A DNA stretch of 64,000 nucleotides from the NCBI RefSeq assembly GCF_000328525.1, contig NC_019964.1:310001-374000 (forward strand). The letters run 5' to 3'. This document shows positions 43,589 to 52,136 of the stretch, piece after piece. Position 1 is the stretch's first letter; every line of letters begins with the position of its first letter. The position numbers were made by a program, and so were the translations under genes. The DNA is from Halovivax ruber XH-70. Its GTDB lineage: Archaea > Halobacteriota > Halobacteria > Halobacteriales > Natrialbaceae. The notes beneath the pieces are model-generated. The model made no database searches and was not told the DNA's origin. It saw only the letters and a program-made list of their open reading frames with translations.

Positions 43589-43785
43589 CGATTCTGGCCC
43601 TATCATCTTCCAGCCGGGCGACCCTCGTTCGGGACCGGGTCGATCCGACAGCGCCGCGGTGGCGACGCCGCTGGGCAGGTTCCTGTCCCCACTGGTTGAC
43701 GCGTTTCCGCCCACGAGTAGACGAGGTCTCGTCGGCCGTCGAATCCGTCCGTCGATGCTCGAATCCTGCCCCGGTCAGATCAGTC

Positions 43786-44241
43786 TCACGTCGTTGCGGT
43801 GATCGTGATCGTCGTGTTGAGGGTGGCGTTTGCAGCAGCCCCGCTCGTATCGATCTCGAGATCGACCGGAGTGGTGCCACCTGCCGCCAGCGTGTTGTTC
43901 TGAGCTGTCAACGTCACGTCGATATTGTTGCTCTGGGTCGTCCAGGGGCCGTCGAGCGTGATCTCCGCGGAGTGATTGTTGATGATGTTGAAGGCGCCAG
44001 TCGCCGTCAGCGTGCCGTCGATGTTGGCGTCGGTGAGCGAGATCTCGAGCTTGTCGTTGGTGATGCTCGCGTAGTCGCTCGTCGCTTCGAACGCCACTCG
44101 TGCACTCGCGTCGCCGCTCGTCTCCACGGTCACGGTACGATCTGCGGTCACGGTGCTGAACGCACCCGTGCCGAGCAGTGCGCCGCCGCTTGCTACGATG
44201 CCACCCAGTCCGACCAGAACGTTGCGTCGATTCATTCTCAT
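43786..44241 (-). CDS. TasA-like (DUF1102) fibre subunit candidate
   Basis: 151 residues: MRMNRRNVLVGLGGIVASGG is the signal (twin Arg then hydrophobic), ending in GAFSTVTADRTVTVET at 26-41. The mature part is all-beta (VAFEATSDYASITNDKLEIS, GAFNIINNHSAEITLDGPWT, NATLNTTITITATT). Archaeal DUF1102 proteins are relatives of TasA and of the AbpA subunit of archaeal bundling pili, which assemble by donor-strand exchange after cleavage by a dedicated signal peptidase. The motif FST..ADR..TVET is shared with the protein at 45025-46056. It may be the main subunit. A start at 44235 is possible. Confidence 0.8.
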   Translation of the reverse strand: MRMNRRNVLVGLGGIVASGGALLGTGAFSTVTADRTVTVETSGDASARVAFEATSDYASITNDKLEISLTDANIDGTLTATGAFNIINNHSAEITLDGPWTTQSNNIDVTLTAQNNTLAAGGTTPVDLEIDTSGAAANATLNTTITITATT

Positions 44242-44486
44242 GGTATGTCCCCCACGCCCTGCGGGCCGAACCCGACGCGGCGCGGTTCTTACTCATGCCC
44301 AGTCACCACTACCCCTTTGTATTGAGCAGCCGGAACGGTCGCACGGTTGGCCAGAAGGTCGTTCAAGCCGGTCTTGAACGGATATTTCGGCCGTTGAGAC
44401 GGTCGTCGGCCCAAACACATTAGTAGCGATCGGTCCTAGATGTGTCACACCTTCGGGGGAGGGTGCGCGGACTGGTGAGCGACAGC
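44242..44486. promoter_or_regulatory. Divergent promoter region of the TasA-like locus
   Basis: About 245 bp between the leftward TasA-like gene and the rightward wHTH gene. It contains the 21-bp inverted repeat at 44360-44380, an AT-rich GATATTTCGG directly after it, a CAATACAAAGG-like element for the leftward direction near 44318-44328, and CATTAGTAG near 44417. The exact start sites are not clear. Confidence 0.45.
44360..44380. promoter_or_regulatory. Perfect inverted repeat, candidate operator
   Basis: CGTTCAAG, five-base spacer CCGGT, CTTGAACG: eight-base arms with no mismatch. It lies in the middle of the divergent promoter region and directly before an AT-rich GATATTTC. A natural binding site for a dimeric regulator such as the adjacent wHTH protein. 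Confidence 0.6.
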
Positions 44487-45014
44487 ATGGGAGCGTCACA
44501 CGGAAGCCACGGCGAAATCTTCGAGCTGCTTAGCAATCGCCGTCGGCGATACGCGATCCACTACTGCAAGCGGGTCGACGAGCCGGTCGAACTCGGCGAT
44601 CTCGCCGAGCAGGTTGCCGCGTGGGAACTCGACAAGGAGGTTCAGGAACTCACGTCCGCCGAGCGAAAGCGTGTCTACACCGCGCTCCAGCAGACGCACC
44701 TGCCCACCCTCGAGCGAGCGGACGTGGTGGAGTTCGAGAATCACACGATCGAACTGACCGACGAGGCCGACGCGCTCGAAATCTACCTGGACATCGTCCC
44801 CGCGGACTCGATCCCCTGGGGCGTCTACTACCTCGGCCTGTCCGTCCTCGGCTTCGTCGTCCTCGCGGGCGTCTGGGCCGACGTCGTCCCGACGGAGACG
44901 ATACCGCCGCTTGGCTGGGCCGGACTGGTGCTCGGCGCCGTGACCGTCTCGGCTATCGCGCACGTGCTGACGAGTCGGCGCTACCGCCTCGGGGAGATGG
45001 AACGGCCGCCGTAG
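44487..45014 (+). CDS. Winged-helix (DUF7344-like) regulator with two TM segments
   Basis: 175 residues. GEIFELLSNRRRRYAIHYCK through LERADVVEFENHTIELTDEA forms a DUF7344-type winged helix (about 8-100). Two TM helices follow (about 112-133 and 142-162), so the regulator is held at the membrane. It is followed after 10 bp by the second TasA-like gene and is divergent from the first, a classic position for a local regulator. In-frame GTGs at 44463 and 44475 are alternative starts. Confidence 0.78.
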   Translation: MGASHGSHGEIFELLSNRRRRYAIHYCKRVDEPVELGDLAEQVAAWELDKEVQELTSAERKRVYTALQQTHLPTLERADVVEFENHTIELTDEADALEIYLDIVPADSIPWGVYYLGLSVLGFVVLAGVWADVVPTETIPPLGWAGLVLGAVTVSAIAHVLTSRRYRLGEMERPP

Positions 45015-45024
45015 GGGAAATACC

Positions 45025-46056
45025 ATGATGGGGGGTTCACTGACGAAACTGGGGGCGGTGCTAGTGGTCGCGGGAGCCTTGCTCATGGCCGGCCCCGTCT
45101 TCGGATTCAGTACCCTTGCGGCGGACCGGGGAACGACCGTCGAGACCGCTCCCACGGAATCTGCGCTCCTCGGCATCCAGCCGACTGGCGAGACGCCGGA
45201 CAACCAGAACGACGCCCCGGTTCTCACGGTCACGAACAACGCCAACGAACGGTTCGACACCCTCGACACGCAGGCCGAGATCGTCTCGGACCCGAACGGC
45301 GCGCTCGCGATCAGTGACGGGTTCGGCTCCTCGCTCGATCCGGATGCTCAGACTGACCTCTCCCTGACGTGTGCCAGCGGCGGTACCGGCCAGGCGACCG
45401 TCGAGGTGACGGCCAACGCCGTCGGGTCGACGCTCGCCGTCGAGGACATCACGTACACGCACACGTTCTCCTACAGCTGCACTGGCAACGGCGGGGGTGG
45501 CCCGCCCGGATTCGTCTCGGTGTCCGCTGGCGACGTCACCGGCTCGAATACGCAGGAACTGACGTTCGCGCTCGATGGCAAGCTGAACAACGGCGAAACC
45601 GTCACGATCGATATCACGAGCTTCCTGGCAAACTACGACGGTGCCAGTATCGACTCGCTCACGGTCGGCGGCTCGCCGGCTCGAAAACACGACCGGACGT
45701 TTGAACCGGCCAGTGGCTCAGCTACGATCACCGTCACGGCGAAGGGGAACATCAAGGCCGGCAAAGAGGTCCGGATCGTCCTCGATGGGGTCTCGCCGGA
45801 GTTTGACTTCTTCAGCTGGGCGACGTTTAGCACGGCCAGTTCGCAGGCGAGCGACACCTTCGCCATCGACTCCGGTGGTGGATGGATGACAACTGCGTCG
45901 ACAGCTGGCGACACCGGTTCGGTCGACGGAACGATCTCCCGCGAGGAACTCGAATCGATCCCGCTCGCGGAACTCGAGCGATTCGACAGCTACGACGACC
46001 TCGAACGGTACATCGAGGCTGAGACGGACATCGAGGTCGTCGACAGCGGCGGCTGA
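45025..46056 (+). CDS. Second TasA-like exported protein with C-terminal extension
   Basis: 343 residues. MMGGSLTKLGAVLVVAGALL, a signal segment, ends in FGFSTLAADRGTTVET (27-41), almost the same motif as in the divergent TasA-like protein. A beta-rich part follows (APVLTVTNNANERFDTLDTQ, YTHTFSYSCTG), then a Gly/Pro linker, a second beta domain (TGSNTQELTFALDGKLNNGE) with ITVTAKGNIKAGKEVRIVLD, and an acidic helical end (SREELESIPLAELERFDSYD). Two cysteines in the first domain (C112/C153 area) could pair outside the cell. It could be a minor or tip subunit. ATGs at 45025 and 45028 follow GGGGAAA. Confidence 0.75.
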   Translation: MMGGSLTKLGAVLVVAGALLMAGPVFGFSTLAADRGTTVETAPTESALLGIQPTGETPDNQNDAPVLTVTNNANERFDTLDTQAEIVSDPNGALAISDGFGSSLDPDAQTDLSLTCASGGTGQATVEVTANAVGSTLAVEDITYTHTFSYSCTGNGGGGPPGFVSVSAGDVTGSNTQELTFALDGKLNNGETVTIDITSFLANYDGASIDSLTVGGSPARKHDRTFEPASGSATITVTAKGNIKAGKEVRIVLDGVSPEFDFFSWATFSTASSQASDTFAIDSGGGWMTTASTAGDTGSVDGTISREELESIPLAELERFDSYDDLERYIEAETDIEVVDSGG

Positions 46057-46136
46057 GTGCTGAATCGGTACCGTGCCGCCACGTCCCTGCGAGTCACTCC
46101 GAACGGCTTTTGCCCACGCACGTCCGAGACCACCAC

Positions 46137-46454
46137 ATGTCGACTGTAACGTTGAGCGACCGGGGGGAACATCTCCGGTCGATCGGGGTGACCTCCTCCA
46201 GCGCACTCCTGGGGGTTGCTGCTGGCCTCCTCTCGTACATGCAGGTGGGTGCGACAGAAGCGGCAGCGACGAACAACACGGCACTCGCGTTCGTGCTCGG
46301 GGCGATCGTCCTCGAGACGGTCGTCGTCCAGCTCTCGGGGATCTACGACGACGACGAACTCGGGTTCAAGCTCTACCTGTTCATCACCTTCCTGGTCTTC
46401 TCGTTCTGGTTCGTGACGTGGGGAATCTTGCTGACCGAACTCTCCCTCTACTGA
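46137..46454 (+). CDS. EMC6-like membrane protein
   Basis: 105 residues with three hydrophobic segments (about 20-37, 45-63 and 78-100) and the loop GIYDDDELGFKLYLFITFLV. I associate this size, this pattern and the position before ABCE1 with archaeal EMC6-like proteins, relatives of an ER insertase subunit; this is moderately certain. Its stop is one base before the ABCE1 start, so the two are translated from one message. ATG 46137 is used; the longer frame opens with a TTG. Confidence 0.7.
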   Translation: MSTVTLSDRGEHLRSIGVTSSSALLGVAAGLLSYMQVGATEAAATNNTALAFVLGAIVLETVVVQLSGIYDDDELGFKLYLFITFLVFSFWFVTWGILLTELSLY

Positions 46455-46455
46455 G

Positions 46456-48270
46456 ATGGCGGACGATAGCATCGCCGTCGTCGATCTGGATCGCTGCTCG
46501 CCCGACCGGTGTAACTACGAGTGCAAGAACTACTGCCCGCCAAATCGTACCGGCAAGGAGTGCATCACGCTGCGCGGCGAGGACGCCGACGAGGGCCAGC
46601 CGGATCAGGTGCGCATCTCCGAAGAGATCTGTCTGGGCGAGACCTGCGGGATCTGCGTCGAGAAGTGCCCGTTCGACGCGATCGAGATCATCAACCTGCC
46701 CCAGGAGTTGCAGGACGACCCGGTTCACCGCTACGGGGAGAACGCCTTCTCGATGTACGGTCTGCCGGTCCCACAGGAGGGGCAGGTCACCGGCATCCTC
46801 GGGCCGAACGGAATCGGGAAGACGACCGCCGTGCGGATGCTCGCCGGCGAACTCGAACCGAATCTGGGAAACTACGGCGACCCGCCGGGCTGGGAAGCCG
46901 TGCTCGACGCCTACCGCGGGACGGAACTGCAGGACTACATCGCGGACGTCCGCGACGGCGACGTGACCGTCGCCCGCAAACCGCAGTACGTCGACCAGAT
47001 TCCCAGCCAGTTCGACGGTAACACGCGCGAACTGCTCGAGCGCACCGACGAGCGCGGCGAACTCGACTATCTCGTCGATCGCCTCTCGATCCGCCCCGTC
47101 ATGGACCAGGCCATCGACGATCTCTCCGGTGGGGAGCTCCAGCGCGTCGCCCTCGCGGCGGCGCTCGCTCGCGACGCCGACTTCTACTTCCTGGACGAGA
47201 TCACGCCCTACCTCGACATCGGTCAGCGGGTGACGGCGGCGCGACTCGTTCGCGAACTCGCCGAGGAGGACGGCAAGTCGATGCTGGTCGTCGAACACGA
47301 CCTGGCTATCCTCGACCTGCTGTGTGACACCCTCCACATGGCCTACGGTGAACCCGGCGCCTACGGTGTCATCACGGATCCCAAATCGGTTCGCAATGGT
47401 ATCAACGAGTATCTCAAGGGCTACCTCGAGAACGAGAACATGCGGATCCGGCCCGACCGGATCGAGTTCGAGGAACACGCGCCGCGGACCGAGAGCCAGG
47501 GCGACACGCTCGTCACCTACCCCGACCTCCGCAAGTCCTACGGCGACGGCGAGTTCTCCCTCGATATCTCCGGCGGTGAGATTCGCGAAAACGAGGTGCT
47601 CGGCATCGTCGGGCCGAACGGGATCGGGAAGTCCACCTTCGCGAAACTGCTGACGGGCGACCTGGAACCGACCGAAGGCGATGCGGAGCTGGATCTCGAT
47701 ATCTCCTACAAACCGCAGTACGTCACGATCGACCAGCCGATGCGCGTCGACGCCTTCCTCTCGTCGATCACCGACCAGTTCGGCTCGTCGTACTGGAACA
47801 CGGAGATCGCCCAGCCGCTCCAGTTAGAACGGATCATGGAGCAGAACCTCTCGGACCTCTCCGGCGGGGAGCGCCAGCGCGTCGCCATCGCGGCCTGTCT
47901 GTCCGACACCGCGGATCTGTACCTCTTAGACGAGCCCTCGGCTCACCTGGACGTCGAACAGCGCGTGCAGGCGACCCGGGCGATCCGGCGCTACGCCGAA
48001 CAGCAGGACGCCACCGTCCTCGTCATCGACCACGACATCTACATGATCGACCTGCTGGCCGACCGCCTGATGGTCTTCGACGGCGAACCTGCCGTCGCCG
48101 GCCACGCTGGCACGCCACAATCCATGCGCGGCGGCATGAACGACTTCCTCTCGAACTTGGAGATCACGTTCCGCCGGGACGAACGGACCTCGCGCCCGCG
48201 GATCAACAAGCCTGACTCGCAGCTGGATCGTGAGCAAAAGCGCGAGGGCGAGTACTACTACGCGCCCTGA
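46456..48270 (+). CDS. rli1: Ribosome recycling ATPase ABCE1/Rli1
   Basis: 604 residues, typical length. The N-terminal iron-sulfur domain shows C14, C19, C23 and C27, and the ferredoxin-like CLGETCGICVEKCPFD. Two ABC domains follow with Walker A GPNGIGKT near 116 and near 388, and signature motifs LSGGELQR and LSGGERQR. The hinge and the HLD motif are standard. It splits ribosomes into subunits after termination and is essential in archaea. Directly coupled to the EMC6-like gene upstream. Confidence 0.97.
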   Translation: MADDSIAVVDLDRCSPDRCNYECKNYCPPNRTGKECITLRGEDADEGQPDQVRISEEICLGETCGICVEKCPFDAIEIINLPQELQDDPVHRYGENAFSMYGLPVPQEGQVTGILGPNGIGKTTAVRMLAGELEPNLGNYGDPPGWEAVLDAYRGTELQDYIADVRDGDVTVARKPQYVDQIPSQFDGNTRELLERTDERGELDYLVDRLSIRPVMDQAIDDLSGGELQRVALAAALARDADFYFLDEITPYLDIGQRVTAARLVRELAEEDGKSMLVVEHDLAILDLLCDTLHMAYGEPGAYGVITDPKSVRNGINEYLKGYLENENMRIRPDRIEFEEHAPRTESQGDTLVTYPDLRKSYGDGEFSLDISGGEIRENEVLGIVGPNGIGKSTFAKLLTGDLEPTEGDAELDLDISYKPQYVTIDQPMRVDAFLSSITDQFGSSYWNTEIAQPLQLERIMEQNLSDLSGGERQRVAIAACLSDTADLYLLDEPSAHLDVEQRVQATRAIRRYAEQQDATVLVIDHDIYMIDLLADRLMVFDGEPAVAGHAGTPQSMRGGMNDFLSNLEITFRRDERTSRPRINKPDSQLDREQKREGEYYYAP

Positions 48271-48307
48271 GTCCGTCGCCGCAAAAACTGACCGTCGCTC
48301 GACGCGC

Positions 48308-48550
48308 TTACTCCGATTCTCCGCTGCGGACCGCCTCGACGCGTTCACTCCCGCGTTCGCGCCACTCCTCGATCCGACTCTTCGTCCCGATGCGACTCTC
48401 GCCGACGAACGCGCCGATCAGGGCCCCGATGGCGGCGCCGGAACTCGCCGCGTTCCGACTGAGCAGGCCGCCGAGGCCACCGCCGATCGCCGCGCCCATC
48501 GCCGCGAATCGAGCCCGGGAAAGTGCCAGTGTGAGTGCGTCTCGAACCAT
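48308..48550 (-). CDS. Small glycine-zipper protein
   Basis: 80 residues. ARFAAMGAAIGGGLGGLLSR and SSGAAIGALIGAFVGESRIG are two Gly-rich hydrophobic helices of the glycine-zipper kind, followed by a charged helix (SRIEEWRERGSERVEAVRSG). Likely membrane-associated; function unknown. A TATA element (GCTTATTC, 48573-48580) lies 23-30 bp before ATG 48550 and supports that start. Confidence 0.7.
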   Translation of the reverse strand: MVRDALTLALSRARFAAMGAAIGGGLGGLLSRNAASSGAAIGALIGAFVGESRIGTKSRIEEWRERGSERVEAVRSGESE

Positions 48551-48609
48551 ACGAGCCGTACGGGCGCCAGCCGAATAAGCGTGTGCCTCGACGGGACAGT
48601 CAGCCGAAC

Positions 48610-48621
48610 GCACTATAGTGC
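48610..48621. promoter_or_regulatory. Perfect 12-bp palindrome between divergent genes
   Basis: GCACTATAGTGC, 60 bp before both ATG 48550 (minus) and ATG 48682 (plus). Its central position and lack of mismatch suggest a shared operator. Confidence 0.45.
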
Positions 48622-48681
48622 CCTCGGAGTCGATCCCTTGGAAACAAAATACCTTTTGACAGGCAACTCGTAGCGGTTGGT

Positions 48682-49449
48682 ATGGGAACGGAGACGCCGG
48701 CGATCGAGATGACGGGCCTGACGAAGCGCTACGACGACACGACCGCCGTCTCCGACGTGACGACGACGATCGACGCCGGGACGGTCTACGGCTTCCTCGG
48801 ACCGAACGGCGCCGGCAAGACGACCACGATGAAGATGCTGACGACGCTCGTCAGACCCACGTCCGGCACCGCCCACGTCGCGGGGAATCCGATCACCGAC
48901 CGCGAATCAGTCACGCCGCACATCGGCTACCTGCCGGAGGAACCGCCGCTGTACGAGGAACTCTCCGGACGCGAACAACTGGAGTACGTCGCCGGGCTCC
49001 GGGAACTGCCAACCGACGAGGCGACCGACCGGATCGAGCGAATGCTGGAGCGATTCGATCTGGACGAGGACGCCGACAAGCGTATCGCCGACTACTCGAA
49101 GGGGATGCGCCAGAAGGTCGGCGTCATTCAGGCCGTCCTCCACCGGCCGGCCGTCGCCTTCCTCGACGAACCGACGAGCGGGCTCGACCCGCGCGCAGCG
49201 CGGACGATGCGCGACACGATCGCCGAACTCGCCGACCAGGAGATGACGATCTTCCTCTCGACGCACATCCTCCCGGTCGTCGCCGAACTCGCGGACGAGG
49301 TCGGCGTCATCCACGGCGGCGAACTCGTCGCCGAGGGCCACCCTGACAAATTGGCCGCCGAGGCCGAGGCCGGTGCGGGTGGAACGCTCGAAGACGCGTT
49401 CCTCGAGATCACGCAAGATCCCGAAGAAGCCGCCCCAAGAGCCGAGTAA
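48682..49449 (+). CDS. ABC transporter ATP-binding protein
   Basis: 255 residues. Walker A GPNGAGKT (40-47), signature YSKGMRQK in place of LSGGQ, Walker B VAFLDEPTSGLDPRAARTMR and the switch His in STHILPVV. The YSKGMRQ signature is typical of ABC-2/DrrA-type exporters and drug or Na+ efflux ATPases. Its permease partner is likely the convergent gene at 49677-51338. A TATA-like ACCTTTTG at 48650-48657 is about 25-32 bp before the ATG. Confidence 0.92.
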   Translation: MGTETPAIEMTGLTKRYDDTTAVSDVTTTIDAGTVYGFLGPNGAGKTTTMKMLTTLVRPTSGTAHVAGNPITDRESVTPHIGYLPEEPPLYEELSGREQLEYVAGLRELPTDEATDRIERMLERFDLDEDADKRIADYSKGMRQKVGVIQAVLHRPAVAFLDEPTSGLDPRAARTMRDTIAELADQEMTIFLSTHILPVVAELADEVGVIHGGELVAEGHPDKLAAEAEAGAGGTLEDAFLEITQDPEEAAPRAE

Positions 49450-49676
49450 GTGAACCGATTGCCGCCCAGGAATTCTCCTGTCGGGCGTGGCTGATACCCA
49501 ATCGCCGTGGCGTGGCTAGCGTCTCAGTTATCGACCGTGCCACAGCTCCCTCCTGGGCCGTTGCACTGTTACTGGCCCCCTGTGTCCCGTGTGGTCGGCG
49601 ACGTTTCGTGAGACAGTTGCCCTTCGAGTGTCGGCAGGCCTTCGAACACTGCGCCTGCGAAACTGCCTGTATTCGA

Positions 49677-51338
49677 TCACTCGAGCGTGAAGCGATCGAA
49701 CGTGTGGGCGGCGTAGCCGAACGAGAGGACGGGCGAACTCACGCCGAGCGCGACGGTGAGCCACGCAATCGCCGTGACGACCCCGGCGCTAATCGTCACG
49801 TCCAGCATCGGCGCGAGCGAGACGAGCATGGAGACGATGCCGGCGACGGCTGCGGCGCTGTCTGTGTACAGAATGAGTGCAGCGACTATCGGCATCAGCA
49901 GTACCAGCGTGTAGGTGACGAACGCGCTCTTCGAGGGCATCACGGCCTCGCGATTGCTCGAGACGCGGACGCTCCCGAACCGGGGGAACAGCGCGCCGAT
50001 ACCGGTCGCGACGGCTGGGGTCGCGACGGCCCCGAAGACGGTCGCGGCGACGAGGAAGGCTGTCTCGCGCGGCGGGAGGGGACTCGCCAGCCCGAGCCCG
50101 CCGCTCAGGACGAGGGCGAGCGGGGCGGTCACGAGGACCGCGGCGACGATCGTGCCGCCGACCGCCTGCCGACCGGAGACGGTCGTGGTGAGCAGCGTCG
50201 GGAGCGAGCGGCCGTGGTCGCCGATGACGTTGAGCGTCAGGAGCGCGCCACTGGCCCAGACCACGTAGCCACACAGGACGACCGCGATGAACGGGCTCAC
50301 GGTCCCGGTCTCGATGATCTGCTGGATGAACGCCAGGAAGCCGAACAGCGGGTAGACCACGTAGAGCAGCTTGATCGGCGCTCGTTTCGCTCGTCGGAGG
50401 GTCGTGACCGCGACCGTTCGGAGCGCTCGGTCGCCGACGCCGGAGAGCAGCGCGTCGAGCCGGTTCGAGGAGCTGACGTCGCTCGTCGACTCGTCAGCGC
50501 CTGCCTCGTCTGCGAACCAGTGGCGCGTCGCCATGGCCGTACTGGCGACCAACACGAGCGGGAGGCCGATCCCGACGACGAGCGCCGTCCCGACGAGTGC
50601 GAGGGGCCGTGGGGCCTGCCCGGGAACGGCGAACAGGAGGAGTTCACCGGGCCAGCCGAACGGACTGTTCGCGAGTCGCTCGAAGAGGGCCGCGACGATT
50701 CGGTTGAACCACTCGGTCATGACCACGCCGAGGTAGCCGACCCAGAAGAGGACGAACAGCGCCCGTTTGAACCGTGCTACCGGCTCGTACGTCGTCAGCA
50801 GGTGTCTGATCGCGAGGCCGACGACGAAGCCGACGGGGATCGACGTGACGAGCAACAGCGCGACCACGCCGAGGGCGACGGCCAGCGGCACGACCGAGCC
50901 GGCGCCGTAGGCGAACGCGCCCGCAAAGAGGGCCACGAACGGGAGGAGTGTGAGTGCATACAGCGCGAGTTCCGTCCCGATCAGCCCGGCGGCGACGGAC
51001 CGCGTCGACGTCGAGATCAGGAGGCACGCCGGCTCGTCGACGTCGCCCCGAGACGTGGCGGTCCGGCCGGTGGCGGTGAGCGTCAGCCCGAGCCAGACGA
51101 GAGCGGTCGCGCCCGTGACGATCTCACTGACGGACACGCCGCCAACCTCGGAGAGGGCGCCGGCGGCGACTCGTTCGCCGGCCTCTGGGAGGAAGAACAG
51201 GCCGACCGCCGTGAACGGCCCGAAGACGAACAACAGGACGAGCGCCATGATCGCGACCTTCGTTCGATTCCCGGCGACCGCCCGGAGGCTTCGTCGGACC
51301 TCCGTGCGGGTGATCCGGGCCGCGACGGACACCGTCAT
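49677..51338 (-). CDS. ABC transporter permease (ABC-2 like)
   Basis: 553 residues with about 12 predicted membrane helices. The N-terminal VAARITRTEVRRSLRAVAGN is a cytoplasmic amphipathic start often seen in haloarchaeal ABC-2 permeases. A large cytoplasmic loop (about 275-315, acidic then Arg/Lys) lies in the middle. Convergent with the ATPase at 48682, with 227 bp between stops, rather than in an operon with it. The substrate is unknown. A TATA-like ACTATACT near 51436-51445 is about 100 bp upstream, so the leader would be long. Confidence 0.82.
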   Translation of the reverse strand: MTVSVAARITRTEVRRSLRAVAGNRTKVAIMALVLLFVFGPFTAVGLFFLPEAGERVAAGALSEVGGVSVSEIVTGATALVWLGLTLTATGRTATSRGDVDEPACLLISTSTRSVAAGLIGTELALYALTLLPFVALFAGAFAYGAGSVVPLAVALGVVALLLVTSIPVGFVVGLAIRHLLTTYEPVARFKRALFVLFWVGYLGVVMTEWFNRIVAALFERLANSPFGWPGELLLFAVPGQAPRPLALVGTALVVGIGLPLVLVASTAMATRHWFADEAGADESTSDVSSSNRLDALLSGVGDRALRTVAVTTLRRAKRAPIKLLYVVYPLFGFLAFIQQIIETGTVSPFIAVVLCGYVVWASGALLTLNVIGDHGRSLPTLLTTTVSGRQAVGGTIVAAVLVTAPLALVLSGGLGLASPLPPRETAFLVAATVFGAVATPAVATGIGALFPRFGSVRVSSNREAVMPSKSAFVTYTLVLLMPIVAALILYTDSAAAVAGIVSMLVSLAPMLDVTISAGVVTAIAWLTVALGVSSPVLSFGYAAHTFDRFTLE

Positions 51339-51575
51339 GGCGCCGCCCCTCCCCTGGCCGACTGTGTCGACTCGCCGCTTCGAAGCGGTGGCGTGGCCCT
51401 GTCACCGATTCCAGTGCAGCGACTCCAGTGGATCATACTATACTGACAGATACGAACCGTCAATAAAGAACGTTCGGATCGTCCGGTGCGATTCTCGTCG
51501 CGACCGGTGTGGAGTTGCACGCTGCGGGTCTCGGACCGTCGCGACGGCAGTCGTCGTCGAACGGCCCCACAACGG

Positions 51576-52097
51576 TTATCCGAGCCGACGCTGGCAGCTG
51601 CCACAGAGGTTCTCTTCTTTGATATCGACTTTCTGTACCGTCCGGGAGAAGTTCATCACGCAGCGGTTGTTGTTGCAGTGTTCGAGTCCGTAGGTGTGAC
51701 CGATCTCGTGGACGACTTCCTTGCGGATGCGATCGTCGACGATGTCGCTCGCGCTCTTGTTCGAGAAGCCGCCGTCGGAGCTGGTCTGGAGCCGATAGGT
51801 CGAGACGACGCTCCCGCTGCCGTCGAGATAGGCGAGGCCGAAGACGTAGTTTCGTCGCCGGTAGAAGATGTCCTGGGGCGTGATGGCGATGTTCTTGTCG
51901 CCGCGGCCGACGCGCTCGGCCAACTGGATGAAGCTTTCCGCGCTGTACTGGCTCCGGCCGGAGTCGTATGCGCCAGTAGGAATCGACTGCCCGTCACCGA
52001 TCGTGACGTCGCAGTCGTACACCGAGCGCAACGCCGATGAGGCCTCCCGCTTGACCCGCGCGGACACCTCGCCGACCGGAACGATGTCGACGTGCAT
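51576..52097 (-). CDS. amzA: Archaemetzincin zinc protease
   Basis: 173 residues. HEIGHTYGLEH at 130-140 holds the three zinc His (130, 134, 140) with E131. The second zinc site Cys141, Cys146, Cys165 and Cys168 are present (CNNNRC, then CGSC), with the Met-turn M148. This is a textbook archaemetzincin (M54); the physiological substrate is unknown. A TATA element GTTTATGC at 52122-52129 is 25-32 bp before ATG 52097. Divergent from the UPF0146 gene, starts 39 bp apart. Confidence 0.95.
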   Translation of the reverse strand: MHVDIVPVGEVSARVKREASSALRSVYDCDVTIGDGQSIPTGAYDSGRSQYSAESFIQLAERVGRGDKNIAITPQDIFYRRRNYVFGLAYLDGSGSVVSTYRLQTSSDGGFSNKSASDIVDDRIRKEVVHEIGHTYGLEHCNNNRCVMNFSRTVQKVDIKEENLCGSCQRRLG

Positions 52098-52121
52098 GAC
52101 AACGGCTAAGACTGCACCCGG

Positions 52122-52129
52122 CATAAACG
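52122..52129 (-). promoter_or_regulatory. TATA element of amzA
   Basis: GTTTATGC on the minus strand, 25-32 bp before ATG 52097. It lies inside the 39-bp gap to the divergent gene, so the two promoters overlap. Confidence 0.55.
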
Positions 52130-52136
52130 TCCCGCC

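Noticed and set aside
49512-51446. A 644-codon plus-strand frame antisense to the ABC permease
   Set aside because: Almost only charged residues and Gly; the opposite strand has a clear multi-helix membrane protein.
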